DNA of 64,000 bases from the NCBI GenBank assembly GCA_022846075.1, contig AP025582.1, positions 496,001-560,000 of the forward strand. The letters run 5' to 3'. This document shows, in pieces, positions 1 through 7,196 of the stretch (its first letter is position 1; each line of letters opens with the position of its first letter). This DNA is from Oscillospiraceae bacterium (GTDB lineage: Bacteria > Bacillota > Clostridia > Oscillospirales > Oscillospiraceae). The translations under genes were made by a program, and so were the position numbers. Below the pieces are notes generated by a model. That model was not told the DNA's origin, did no database searches, and worked only from the letters and a program-made list of their open reading frames with translations.

Positions 1-18
1 AGGTTCTTACCTGCGATG

Positions 19-36
19 CCCCCATAAGGGGGATTT
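19..36 (+). terminator. Possible terminator hairpin at window start
   Basis: A 5-bp C/G stem (19-23 with 28-32), an ATAA loop and a short ATTTT tail lie upstream of the first gene. It may end a transcript entering from outside the window. The stem is short, so the call is weak. Confidence 0.3.
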
Positions 37-55
37 TGCCACGACGGAGGAAATA

Positions 56-604
56 ATGAGAAAAGTTGTACTTTTTATAGCCATGAGCCTGGACGGTCGT
101 GTCGCCGACGCCGACGGCAAGGTGGACTGGTTGCAAGGTGAGACGCCGGGCGAAAATGATATGGTGAGCTACCAGGCGTTCATCAAAGACGTGGACACGG
201 TCCTGATGGGCTGGAACACCTACCACCAGGTCGCTACGGACCTGTCCCCGGGCGCATGGCCCTACGCGGAGCTTACCAGCTACGTCCTCACCCACAGGTC
301 CCTGCCCCCGGCAGACGGGATCAGGTTCGTCAGCGAGGACGCCTGCGCTCTGGTCCGTCGGCTGAAGCAGGAGCCGGGGAAGGACATCTGGGTCTGCGGC
401 GGGCCGAATATCATCCAGCCCCTTCTGCGGGAGAACCTCATTGACGCTTTCCACATCTCCGTCATCCCCACCATCCTGGGCGGCGGCGCCCGCCTTTTCG
501 GGGAGCTGGAACGAGCACGTCCGCTAAGACTGATGAAGACGGAGCACTACAATGGGATCGTGGACTTGGTCTATGAACGGAGGGAGGGCCGGCATGGAGC
601 CTGA
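56..604 (+). CDS. Dihydrofolate reductase family protein (RibD C-terminal type)
   Basis: A 182-residue cytoplasmic protein of the RibD C-terminal/DHFR-like fold. It opens with the family-typical VVLFIAMSLDGRVAD. A DTVLMGWNTY segment follows near residue 45, with the glycine-rich WVCGGPNIIQPLL (about 118-130) and the strand FHISVIPTILGGGARLF (about 138-155). Proteins of this group bind NADPH; some act in riboflavin synthesis and many have no known substrate. GGAGG lies 8 nt before the ATG. The next gene overlaps its 3' end by 11 nt, so the two are probably co-translated. It is not a housekeeping FolA, because the folate-reductase motifs are only partly kept. Confidence 0.85.
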   Translation: MRKVVLFIAMSLDGRVADADGKVDWLQGETPGENDMVSYQAFIKDVDTVLMGWNTYHQVATDLSPGAWPYAELTSYVLTHRSLPPADGIRFVSEDACALVRRLKQEPGKDIWVCGGPNIIQPLLRENLIDAFHISVIPTILGGGARLFGELERARPLRLMKTEHYNGIVDLVYERREGRHGA

Positions 605-944
605 CAAGGTATATCAAATGGACGTCTCCAAGGTCTACCCGCTGCTGGTCAGCAAGGCCGAGAAAAAGGGCCGGACCAGGGCTGAGGTGGATGAAATCAC
701 CCGCTGGCTCACAGGGTACAGGCAGGAGGAGCTGGACAAGATTTTGGCACAGCCCATCAGCTACGCAGCCTTCTTCCAGGGTGCCCCGGCCTTGAATGAA
801 AACAGAAAGTTGATCGAGGGATCGGTCTGCGGGATCAAAGTGCAGGACATCGAGGCCCCCCTGATGCAGAATATCCGCTATTTGGATAAGCTCGTGGATG
901 AGCTTGCGAAAGGGAGACCTATGGAGAAAATCCTGCGCAAGTAG
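594..944 (+). CDS. DUF2200 family protein
   Basis: A 116-residue protein matching the DUF2200 pattern: VYQMDVSKVYPLLVSKAEKKGR at the start, then EVDEITRWLTGY, and the closing RYLDKLVDELAKGRPMEKILRK that marks the family. The biochemical role of DUF2200 is unknown; it is a small soluble protein in many Firmicutes. The reading frame is open further upstream, but the ATG at 594 is preferred because the family begins shortly before the VYPL motif and GGAGGG lies just upstream inside the reductase gene. It overlaps the reductase stop and is followed directly by a strong terminator, so the two genes form a short operon. Confidence 0.85.
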   Translation: MEPDKVYQMDVSKVYPLLVSKAEKKGRTRAEVDEITRWLTGYRQEELDKILAQPISYAAFFQGAPALNENRKLIEGSVCGIKVQDIEAPLMQNIRYLDKLVDELAKGRPMEKILRK

Positions 945-961
945 CTGCCGGCAGAGAAAAA

Positions 962-995
962 GACCTCCATCCTTGGCGGGATGGAGGTCCTTTTT
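962..995 (+). terminator. Intrinsic terminator after the DUF2200 gene
   Basis: An 11-bp stem (962-972 with 979-989), a 6-nt loop and a run of five T. It also separates the convergent unknown gene at 1003-1404. Confidence 0.85.
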
Positions 996-1002
996 AAACT
1001 GT

Positions 1003-1404
1003 TTAGGAGAGGGATGGCAGGAATTTTAAATAATTTGGTGATGCCCCGTCCTTCCTCGTGATTTTCTTTGCTTCCAACGCTTGAGTATCGAAATTCGGGT
1101 CCTCCGCAAAATAATGACGAATTAGTTGGTAGAATTTCTTATCCATAAGGGCTGGCCTATCGTCATCCTCATCAAAAAGGATCGTAAAAATCACAGAAGC
1201 GCAATCCTCTATCGCCCAGTATATATCCTGGAATGTAAAGTCGGGATAAGCCCCTTTGTCCCCTATGGCCGTATCAGCAATCCATACGTACACGTTACGG
1301 AATTCAACGCACACTGGCTGCGGGATTGGAAAAACCAGATTTCCCTTGCGGTAGCAATATATCGGGCCGATCAGCCCCAGAGGGTTGTGTGCTGAGGAGT
1401 CCAA
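1003..1404 (-). CDS. Hypothetical protein, second of an unknown pair
   Basis: I do not recognise this 133-residue protein. It has no signal peptide or membrane segment. The middle is rich in aromatic and acidic residues, with a run FDEDDD near residue 78. The start is uncertain: the reading frame opens with TTG at 1404, and the best Shine-Dalgarno (AGGAG) is only one or two bases before it. It follows the gene at 1409-1807 by 4 nt on the same strand, so the two are almost certainly one transcript. Base composition is lower in GC than the surrounding housekeeping genes. An accessory role such as immunity or defence is possible, but nothing in the sequence proves it. Confidence 0.55.
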   Translation of the reverse strand: MDSSAHNPLGLIGPIYCYRKGNLVFPIPQPVCVEFRNVYVWIADTAIGDKGAYPDFTFQDIYWAIEDCASVIFTILFDEDDDRPALMDKKFYQLIRHYFAEDPNFDTQALEAKKITRKDGASPNYLKFLPSLS

Positions 1405-1408
1405 TCTC

Positions 1409-1807
1409 CTAAATAGTCACTGTAATATCCTCGGCGCCGAATGTTGACGCTTCCACAAGGTCAGTCCACATCCGTTCCCGATGTTCCGGGGGGCAGGTTT
1501 TGAGACGGCAGGCCAGTACCTCATAATCCACAATAAGCCGCCCGTGCTCAGAATCAAAATAGACCAGATTACCGTCGTAGCCCCGTTCCCCGTACTGGTC
1601 TGCCTGCATGGGGATCTCGGTATTGACGTTGCGGTCGATTACCCATCCCTCAAAATCTGTGCTGGACACATAGTAGACACCAGGCGGGCCGTACTCCCAG
1701 GTTAAAACCTTGCCATAAGCCTTGACGTCAAAAGGAATCGGCAGCCGCATGGCCATGGGGGGCCGCTCCTCGGGGTTTAGGCAAACGCTGTCTTCATGCA
1801 GTTTCAT
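1409..1807 (-). CDS. Hypothetical protein, first of an unknown pair
   Basis: An unrecognised 132-residue soluble protein with several aromatic beta-strand-like stretches (LTWEYGPPGVYYVSS near residue 35, GNLVYFDSEHGRLIVDYEVLACRL near 80-103). GGAGGAG lies 8 nt before the ATG, a convincing ribosome site. It is followed 4 nt later by the gene at 1003-1404. The pair sits between a terminator and the tRNA terminator, with no recognisable partner genes. No catalytic motif is visible. Confidence 0.6.
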   Translation of the reverse strand: MKLHEDSVCLNPEERPPMAMRLPIPFDVKAYGKVLTWEYGPPGVYYVSSTDFEGWVIDRNVNTEIPMQADQYGERGYDGNLVYFDSEHGRLIVDYEVLACRLKTCPPEHRERMWTDLVEASTFGAEDITVTI

Positions 1808-1899
1808 CTTCTTTACTCCTCCGGCTGTTTCTTATCGGTGTGGCTCGGTTCTTTGGATTGTCGAATAATTTCCGTTAAATTCAGGCTGATTCTTTTTAA

Positions 1900-1941
1900 A
1901 AAGAAAAAAGCATCTGATTTCCAAAGAAATCAGATGCTTTT
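1900..1941 (-). terminator. Terminator of the tRNA operon
   Basis: A 12-bp stem (1909-1920 with 1927-1938), a 6-nt loop, and on the minus strand a T-rich tail. It lies 2 nt beyond the CCA end of tRNA-fMet. Confidence 0.85.
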
Positions 1942-1942
1942 C

Positions 1943-2019
<77 letters not shown>

Positions 2020-2030
2020 ATATGAATTTG

Positions 2031-2120
2031 TGGTGCCGGAGACCGGGATCGAACCGGCACGTTCTGTTGGGAACACAGGATTTTAAGTCCCGGGCGTCTA
2101 CCAATTCCGCCACTCCGGCA
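2031..2120 (-). tRNA. tRNA-Leu (TAA)
   Basis: A 90-nt class II tRNA with a long variable arm, encoded CCA, TTCGATCC T-loop and anticodon loop CTTAAAA, which reads leucine UUA/UUG codons. First gene of the two-tRNA operon. Confidence 0.93.
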
Positions 2121-2151
2121 TGGATGACACGGGCCTCTCAAGTGCTTAACT

Positions 2152-2180
2152 ACTATACCATAGGATACACGCAGTGTCAA
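2152..2180 (-). promoter_or_regulatory. Consensus promoter of the tRNA operon
   Basis: On the minus strand, TTGACA (2175-2180), a 17-bp spacer and TATAGT (2152-2157). The predicted start is about 25 nt before tRNA-Leu. Close to a perfect housekeeping sigma site. Confidence 0.88.
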
Positions 2181-2259
2181 GGAAAAATTCCAAGTATCTT
2201 TTTCGGGGCCCCCGCATAAGATAGGGGGAACCGCTGTTTTTTAGAGAGGAGGCGCCGCT

Positions 2260-2361
2260 ATGGAGGAAAAAAACCTTCCCATCCGGGCGGGTGGGGAAAA
2301 GGGCGACGTGGACGACCTCATATTTCCCATTCAGTCCGCACCCATTCCCAGCGACCGATAA
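2260..2361 (+). CDS. Small orphan protein, 33 residues
   Basis: A short open frame starting MEEKNLPIRAGG and ending PIQSAPIPSDR. It has a very good ribosome site (GAGAGGAGG, 7 nt spacing) and a strong terminator starting 12 nt after its stop, the layout of a real one-gene unit. The product is hydrophilic, acidic in the middle, and has no membrane segment. I do not recognise the family. A regulatory leader peptide for prfB is less likely, because the terminator and a separate promoter lie between the two. Confidence 0.55.
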   Translation: MEEKNLPIRAGGEKGDVDDLIFPIQSAPIPSDR

Positions 2362-2372
2362 AAGGACCAAAG

Positions 2373-2395
2373 ACCGCCCGAAGGGGCGGTTTTTG
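2373..2395 (+). terminator. Terminator after the 33-residue gene
   Basis: A 7-bp GC stem (2373-2379 with 2384-2390), a GAAG loop and a T run. It isolates the small gene from prfB. Confidence 0.8.
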
Positions 2396-2407
2396 TGTAT
2401 CTTTCCC

Positions 2408-2436
2408 TTTACAAGCCGGGCGCTTTTGGATATAAT
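2408..2436 (+). promoter_or_regulatory. prfB promoter
   Basis: TTTACA (2408-2413), a 17-bp spacer, then TATAAT (2431-2436). The predicted leader is only about 30 nt. Confidence 0.82.
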
Positions 2437-2473
2437 AATATCCGCTGATTTTAAGAATGCGAGTGTGGAACAT

Positions 2474-3595
2474 ATGCTGCAATTTGATGAATATAAGATC
2501 AAGCTCAACAATCTAAAGCCCGCCTTGGACGAGCTGAGCCAGGCCTTGGACCTGGACAGCGCCGCCCGTGAGCTGGAAATGCTGGAGTCTGAGAGCGCTT
2601 CCGACGGGTTTTGGGACGATCTGGAGAAGTCCCAGAAGGCCACCCGGCGGATGAATTCCCTCCGGGGCAAGCTGGAGAGCCAGCGCAGGCGGGAGAGTGA
2701 GTGGGACGACCTTATGACCCTCTGCGAGATGGGCAACGAAGAAGAGGACGAGAGCCTCCTGCCCGAGCTGGAGGAGGGCTACGCCAAGCTGGAGAGCGAG
2801 ATGGAGGAGGCCCGGCTTTCCACCCTGCTGAACGGTGAGTACGACAGCTCCAACGTCATCCTCACCATCCACGCCGGCGCCGGCGGCACCGAGGCCCAGG
2901 ACTGGGCCCAGATGCTTCTGCGGATGTATACCCGCTGGGCCGAGCGCCACGGGTATGAGTGCAAGGTGGCCGAGGTCACCGACGGGGACGAGGCGGGCAT
3001 CAAGTCCGCCACCATTATGATCGAGGGGGACAACGCCTACGGCCACCTGAAGAGCGAGCACGGCGTCCACCGCCTGGTGCGGGTCTCTCCCTTTGACGCC
3101 AACGCGAGAAGGCAGACCTCCTTCGCCGCATTGGAGGTCATGCCCGAGATCGAGGACGACGTGGAGGTGGATATCCGCCCTGAGGACATCGAGATGCAGG
3201 TCTACCGCTCCTCCGGCGCCGGCGGCCAGCACATCAACAAGACCTCCTCCGCCGTCCGGCTCATTCACAAGCCCACCGGCGTGGTGGTGGCCTGCCAGAC
3301 CGAGCGCAGCCAGTTCCAGAACAAAGAGACCTGTATGAAGATGCTCCGCTCCAAGCTGGTGCAGATGAAGATGGAGGCCCACGCCGAGAAGATCTCCGAC
3401 ATCAAGGGGGTCCAGCTCAAGATCGAGTGGGGCAGCCAGATCCGCTCCTACGTGTTCATGCCCTACCAGCTGGTGAAGGACAACCGCACGGGGTATGAGA
3501 CCAGCAACGTCAACGGCGTGATGGACGGGGATCTGGACGGGTTCATCAACGCGTACTTGAAGTGCGCCGCCACGGGGAACTGGGCGACAAAATAA
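2474..3595 (+). CDS. prfB: Peptide chain release factor 2
   Basis: RF2 recognises UGA and UAA stop codons and triggers release of the finished peptide on the ribosome. The 373-residue protein has the stop-recognition motif SPF inside VRVSPFDANARRQTS and the catalytic GGQ in SSGAGGQHINKTSS (about residues 246-259). The N-terminal coiled coil is intact. I start it at the ATG at 2474, which matches the family start and lies just after a good promoter. In many bacteria RF2 needs a programmed +1 frameshift near codon 25; here the frame runs straight through (ALDLDSAARELE) with no in-frame stop, so that autoregulation is absent. Confidence 0.95.
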   Translation: MLQFDEYKIKLNNLKPALDELSQALDLDSAARELEMLESESASDGFWDDLEKSQKATRRMNSLRGKLESQRRRESEWDDLMTLCEMGNEEEDESLLPELEEGYAKLESEMEEARLSTLLNGEYDSSNVILTIHAGAGGTEAQDWAQMLLRMYTRWAERHGYECKVAEVTDGDEAGIKSATIMIEGDNAYGHLKSEHGVHRLVRVSPFDANARRQTSFAALEVMPEIEDDVEVDIRPEDIEMQVYRSSGAGGQHINKTSSAVRLIHKPTGVVVACQTERSQFQNKETCMKMLRSKLVQMKMEAHAEKISDIKGVQLKIEWGSQIRSYVFMPYQLVKDNRTGYETSNVNGVMDGDLDGFINAYLKCAATGNWATK

Positions 3596-3597
3596 AG

Positions 3598-3642
3598 AAT
3601 TGGGACGGATATCCGAGAGGGGTATTCGTCCCAATTTGTTTT
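3598..3642 (+). terminator. prfB terminator
   Basis: A 10-bp stem (3598-3607 with 3627-3636), a 19-nt loop and a T-rich tail. Confidence 0.75.
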
Positions 3643-3990
3643 TCACCTTTTGAAAGGTGGGGAAATCCTGGGGGGAGGTCTTTTCCAGAAAAGACCTCCC
3701 CCCAGACCCCCCAGAAAAGCACTCGGGGGAGAGAGTTCCGACTCTCTCTCCCCCGAGCCCCTCTCTCAACGGCCAGCCAAGGGGGCCGAGGCCCCCTTGG
3801 CTGGATTCATCCCCCGGGGCTGTCCACAAGAGGGTGGGAAAACCCCAGCCCCTTACTCCGTAACGGGTCCGGGGTTCGGTAGCTCTTAGGCTTCCCCTGG
3901 GATCTAGTGGCCCTTAGCGATAGCTTTAGGGCCACTTGATGCAAGCGTAGTCGTTGAAGCTGTCTGCGAAGCAGACTGATGAGGGGAACC
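3643..3990 (+). repeat. Multi-hairpin intergenic repeat, family 1 copy A
   Basis: A gene-free stretch filled with perfect hairpins. Stem 1 is 18 bp with a 2-nt loop (3668-3685 with 3688-3705). Stem 2 covers 3722-3736 with 3743-3757. Stem 3 is 15 bp (3773-3787 with 3790-3804). A conserved GTGGGAAAACCCC (3834-3846) and GGGGTTCGGTAG (3871-3882) follow. Beyond about 3895 two further small hairpins appear: a TGGCCCT stem at about 3908-3937 and a GTCTGC/GCAGAC stem near 3961-3976. The first part is homologous to 49497-49780. No coding sequence is supportable here. Confidence 0.8.
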
Positions 3991-3994
3991 TGCC

Positions 3995-4234
3995 CTACCC
4001 AAAATCGTGCCGTGAGGTAATCAACCCGGCGTTGTTCATAATCTCCACAATTTGGTCAAGACAGTAGAAATCCTCCAAATCCTCGTCGTCCAGCGTGGCT
4101 CGGATGGCGTCCAAGGTCTGAATTGCCTCGCTGTTGACACGCTCCTCCAAAACGTGCAGATCCGGGGGGAGCAAGTACTGTACAACCATCCAGCCAATCT
4201 CATGAGTGATGAGGTCCATAGTAGAATCCGGCAT
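3995..4234 (-). CDS. Small acidic protein divergent from XRE regulators
   Basis: A 79-residue soluble, strongly acidic protein (LDDEDLEDFYCLDQIVEIMNN near residues 48-68), predicted helical. I do not recognise the family. The frame is open well upstream, but GAGGA lies 7 nt before the ATG at 4234 and the region beyond is the operator/promoter zone, so 4234 is the sensible start. It is transcribed away from the two XRE genes, and its likely promoter overlaps TGTATCA repeats. That arrangement suggests it is controlled by one of those regulators; an antitoxin-like or regulator-partner role would be speculation. Confidence 0.6.
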   Translation of the reverse strand: MPDSTMDLITHEIGWMVVQYLLPPDLHVLEERVNSEAIQTLDAIRATLDDEDLEDFYCLDQIVEIMNNAGLITSRHDFG

Positions 4235-4247
4235 AGTTTTTCCTCGG

Positions 4248-4317
4248 TGTATCATTTTTACAACCGATGTATCACGTGCTTCGTATAAAATCAAGAAAAA
4301 GTGCGAAAAGTGATACA
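4248..4317. promoter_or_regulatory. Candidate XRE operator in divergent intergenic region
   Basis: Three copies of one octamer lie between the divergent genes: TGTATCAT (4248-4255), TGTATCAC (4268-4275, exactly 20 bp later) and the inverted GTGATACA (4310-4317). On the minus strand a TTGATT/TACATC pair with a 17-bp spacer overlaps the middle copy. The spacing of two helical turns suits a dimeric HTH protein. Confidence 0.5.
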
Positions 4318-4330
4318 AGACGGTGATAGT

Positions 4331-4579
4331 ATGCCAAAGCCCAGAACAGAAACAGGAGAGAAAAATTTGGTTGGTGCAAGGCTCAAACTGTTGAGGGCCA
4401 GGGAGAAGATGTCTCAACGCGATTTGGCGCATAGACTTCAGCTGATGGGCTTTGATATGGATAAGAATGTGATTACCCGAATTGAAACCAACAAGCGATA
4501 TGTGACAGATTTGGAAATTCGGGCTTTGGCGAAGGTCTTTAAAGTTTCTTATCAATATTTGATTGATGGTGAAGAATGA
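4331..4579 (+). CDS. XRE-family helix-turn-helix regulator, copy 1
   Basis: An 82-residue DNA-binding protein made almost entirely of one Cro/CI-type HTH: NLVGARLKLLRAREKMSQRDLAHRLQ, then NVITRIETNKRYVTDLEIRALAKVFKVSYQYLIDG. The GTG at 4301 is an alternative start adding ten residues, but the ATG at 4331 aligns with its neighbour and with the family. It is followed 1 nt later by a paralogue with the same plan, and it diverges from a small acidic gene across a repeated octamer. It probably represses one or both directions. Confidence 0.82.
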   Translation: MPKPRTETGEKNLVGARLKLLRAREKMSQRDLAHRLQLMGFDMDKNVITRIETNKRYVTDLEIRALAKVFKVSYQYLIDGEE

Positions 4580-4580
4580 C

Positions 4581-4820
4581 ATGAGAGCGGAGGACGGGAG
4601 CAAAAACCTGGTTGGACCCCGTGTCCGGGCCCTGCGGCAGAAAGCGGGACTTTCCCAAGAAGAATTGATGACGCAATTACAGCTTTTGGGAATGACATCT
4701 GAACGAGGTGTGGTAAAGCGGATGGAAAACGGAGACCGGGCGGTCAGTGATTTAGAAGTGCGTTTGCTGGCCAGGTATTTTAAGGTTTCCTATGAATATC
4801 TCATTGACGGCACAAACTAA
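4581..4820 (+). CDS. XRE-family helix-turn-helix regulator, copy 2
   Basis: A 79-residue HTH protein, clearly a paralogue of the gene just before it (shared KNLVG..., SQ.-L...LQL.G, R.-SDLE-R-LA-.FKVSY.YLIDG). GGTGAAG precedes the ATG at 4581 with 6 nt spacing; the ATG at 4566 overlapping the upstream stop is possible. A strong terminator follows, so the two regulators form a bicistron. Two nearly identical regulators in tandem may form heterodimers or recognise related sites. Confidence 0.82.
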   Translation: MRAEDGSKNLVGPRVRALRQKAGLSQEELMTQLQLLGMTSERGVVKRMENGDRAVSDLEVRLLARYFKVSYEYLIDGTN

Positions 4821-4857
4821 GGCCATCCTTAACATAAGGATGGCCATTTCTTTTATT
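4821..4857 (+). terminator. Terminator after the XRE pair
   Basis: An 11-bp stem (4821-4831 with about 4835-4845), a short loop and a T-rich tail. Confidence 0.82.
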
Positions 4858-4962
4858 TTCTTTGGGACAGGCTATTGTTTTTTTGTCACCATTTTGTTAC
4901 AATTATAAGCGTCATAAATCTTATATTTTCCCGGCAAAAAATAAAGGAAAAGGTGAATGTCC

Positions 4963-7167
4963 ATGAAGAAGAAAAAACTTCTGTCCCTGGCGCTTTCCCT
5001 GGTCATGGCCTTCTCCCTTGCGGCCCCCGTCATGGCGGCCGATGAGGAAGAGACCCCCGTTACCCCCTACACCGTCCCTGCTGATGTGAAAGACAAGCTG
5101 GTGGTGATCCACACCAACGACACCCACGGCCACGATGTGGCTGTGGAGGGTGAGACCGTCGGCACTGCCGGCGTGGCCGCCCTGAAGAAGGACTTTGAGG
5201 CCGCCGGCGCCAAGGTCCTGCTCCTCTCCGCCGGCGACTTCTCCCAGGGCACCACTCTGGTGAGCCTGGACAAGGGCGCCTCCGCCGTCGACTTCATGAA
5301 CGCCGCCGGCTATGACGCCGCCTCCCTGGGCAACCATGAGTTCGACTACAAGATGGAAGCCCTCAAGGCCAACGCCGAGAAGGCCGAGTTCCCCATCCTG
5401 GCCGCCAACATCGTGGACACCGAGACCAAGAAGCCCGTCTTCGGTGACCACATCACCTTCGACACCCCCATCGGCAAGGTGGGCGTGTTCGGCCTGGACA
5501 CCCCCGAGACCATGACCAAGGCCCATCCCGACAACGTCAAGGGCCTGACCTTCTACCAGGGCGAGGAGCTTGTCAAGTGCGCCCAGGATCAGGTGGACGC
5601 CCTCAAGGCCGACAAGTGTGACTACGTCATCGCTCTGTGCCACCTGGGCGTGGACCCCGAGTCTGAGCCCAACCGCTCCACCGATGTCTTCGCCAAGGTC
5701 ACCGGCGTGGATCTGGTGGTGGACGGCCACTCTCACACCGTCATGGACGGCGGCGAGAAGGTGGGCGACGCCCTGGTGGTCTCCACCGGCGAGTACCTGA
5801 ACAACGTGGGCGTGGTCATCACCGACGGCAAGACCACCGAGGCCGCCCTGGTTTCCGCCGCCCAGTACACCAAGGTGGACGAGGCTGTGGCCAAGGTCGT
5901 CAACGACAAGAACGCCGAGATCGAGGCCGAGATGAGCAAGTCCTTCGGCAAGACCGAGGTCACTCTGAACGGCGAGCGGGACCCCGGCAACCGCACCATG
6001 GAGACCAACCTGGGCGACTTTGCTACCGACGCCCTGCTGTGGCAGGCCAAGCAGTCCCTGGGCGAGGATAAGGTGGACGCCGCGCTGACCAACGGCGGCG
6101 GCATCCGCGCCAGCATCGCCGCCGGCGACATCACCATGAACGACATGAAGACCGTCTTCCCCTTCGGCAACACCGTGGTGACCATCGATGTCACCGGCGC
6201 CCAGCTGTTGGAGGCCCTGGAGGCCGCCACCTGCTCCACTCCCACCGCCATCGGCGCCTTCCCCCAGGTCTCCGGCATTGATTTCACCATTAACACCGGC
6301 GTGGCCTATGTCAACGGTGAGCAGTACCCCGACTCCACCTACTATGCGCCCGCCAATCCCGGCAGCCGCGTGACCATCGCCACCGTGGGCGGCGAGGCCT
6401 GGGCCGCTGACGCCACCTACACCATCGCCACCAACGACTTCACCGCCGCCGGCGGCGACACCTACTACGTCTTCAAGGCCGGCAAGAACGTCACCATGAC
6501 CGCCGTGGCTATGGAGGACGCCCTCATCAACTACACCAACGAGGTCCTCAAGGGCACCATTACCGCCGAGCAGTACGGCGAGGCCGCCGGCCGCATCACC
6601 ATCGTCAACCGTCCTGCCGATCTGGACGCCAACGAGTGGTACTACGCCGCCACCATCCAGGTGCTTGACAACGGCTACCTGAAGGGCACCGACAAGGGCT
6701 TTGACGCCGCCGCCAACGTGACCGTGGCCACCGTCTACCAGACCCTCTACAACATCGAGGGCAAGCCCGCCGCCGCTGAGGACGCCAAGACCGTCACCAT
6801 GCCCGAGGGTGCCTGGTACGCCGACGCCATCAACTGGGCGTTCAACGCCGGGCTCTACACCGCCGAGAGCTTTGACGCCGACGCCGTCATCACCCGCTCC
6901 GCCCTGGCCACCATCGTGGCCAACTACTGCCAGAGCAAGGATCTGGCCGTGGAGGGCGGCATGGCCGTCAAGGAGGCCCCCGACTACGACCAGGTCCCCG
7001 AGGCCGACGTGGCCGGCGTGGGCTACTGCTTCGAGGCCGGCATCATGACCGGCAACGAGGCTGGCGCGCTGGTGCCCGCCGGCCAGCTGACCCGGGCCGA
7101 GTGGGCCCAGGTCCTGGTCAACCTGGAGGCGTTCACCACCGAGAGCGCTCCCGCCAAGGCCGCCTGA
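4963..7167 (+). CDS. Secreted 5'-nucleotidase with C-terminal SLH region
   Basis: A 734-residue exported enzyme. A signal peptide (MKKKKLLSLALSLVMAFS, cut after VMA) is followed by a calcineurin-like phosphoesterase domain. Its metal motifs are HTNDTHGHD, GDFSQGT, GNHEFDY and GHSHT, spanning about residues 45-260. The 5'-nucleotidase C-terminal domain follows, with PGNRTMETNLGDF and NGGGIRAS (about 340-500). The last 190 residues hold SLH motifs (YLKGTDKGFD..., WAFNAGLY, GYCFEAGIMTG) that bind cell-wall polymer. It should cleave external nucleotides to nucleoside and phosphate for uptake. ATG 4963 is favoured over 4957 because AAAGGTGA sits at the spacing used in the paralogous SLH genes. Its SLH block resembles those at 7351 and 41969. 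Confidence 0.92.
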   Translation: MKKKKLLSLALSLVMAFSLAAPVMAADEEETPVTPYTVPADVKDKLVVIHTNDTHGHDVAVEGETVGTAGVAALKKDFEAAGAKVLLLSAGDFSQGTTLVSLDKGASAVDFMNAAGYDAASLGNHEFDYKMEALKANAEKAEFPILAANIVDTETKKPVFGDHITFDTPIGKVGVFGLDTPETMTKAHPDNVKGLTFYQGEELVKCAQDQVDALKADKCDYVIALCHLGVDPESEPNRSTDVFAKVTGVDLVVDGHSHTVMDGGEKVGDALVVSTGEYLNNVGVVITDGKTTEAALVSAAQYTKVDEAVAKVVNDKNAEIEAEMSKSFGKTEVTLNGERDPGNRTMETNLGDFATDALLWQAKQSLGEDKVDAALTNGGGIRASIAAGDITMNDMKTVFPFGNTVVTIDVTGAQLLEALEAATCSTPTAIGAFPQVSGIDFTINTGVAYVNGEQYPDSTYYAPANPGSRVTIATVGGEAWAADATYTIATNDFTAAGGDTYYVFKAGKNVTMTAVAMEDALINYTNEVLKGTITAEQYGEAAGRITIVNRPADLDANEWYYAATIQVLDNGYLKGTDKGFDAAANVTVATVYQTLYNIEGKPAAAEDAKTVTMPEGAWYADAINWAFNAGLYTAESFDADAVITRSALATIVANYCQSKDLAVEGGMAVKEAPDYDQVPEADVAGVGYCFEAGIMTGNEAGALVPAGQLTRAEWAQVLVNLEAFTTESAPAKAA

Positions 7168-7196
7168 GCGGCCCTCTGATCCGAACAGCATGCAAA

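Noticed and set aside
3643-3990. CRISPR array or rRNA fragment in the repeat-rich gaps (also 49463-50156)
   Set aside because: There are no regularly spaced identical repeats and no rRNA signatures; the structure is a series of different hairpins.
3995-4603. A 202-residue protein starting at 4603
   Set aside because: The first 123 codons run antisense through the first XRE gene and the operator region. The ribosome site and composition support the 79-residue product starting at 4234.
4880-4915. Promoter for the SLH 5'-nucleotidase (TTGTCA and TATAAG)
   Set aside because: The two boxes are only 15 bp apart, so I did not list it as a feature; a promoter must lie in this AT-rich stretch, but the boxes are unclear.
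4921-7191. A 756-residue open frame on the minus strand opposite the SLH 5'-nucleotidase, and similar long antisense frames (24783-27470 plus, 9895-12081 plus, 39045-42017 plus, 59953-62079 plus)
   Set aside because: They are built of Gly, His, Val and Leu runs, as expected when GC-rich genes are read in the antisense frame, and have no domains. The opposite strands hold clear enzymes.
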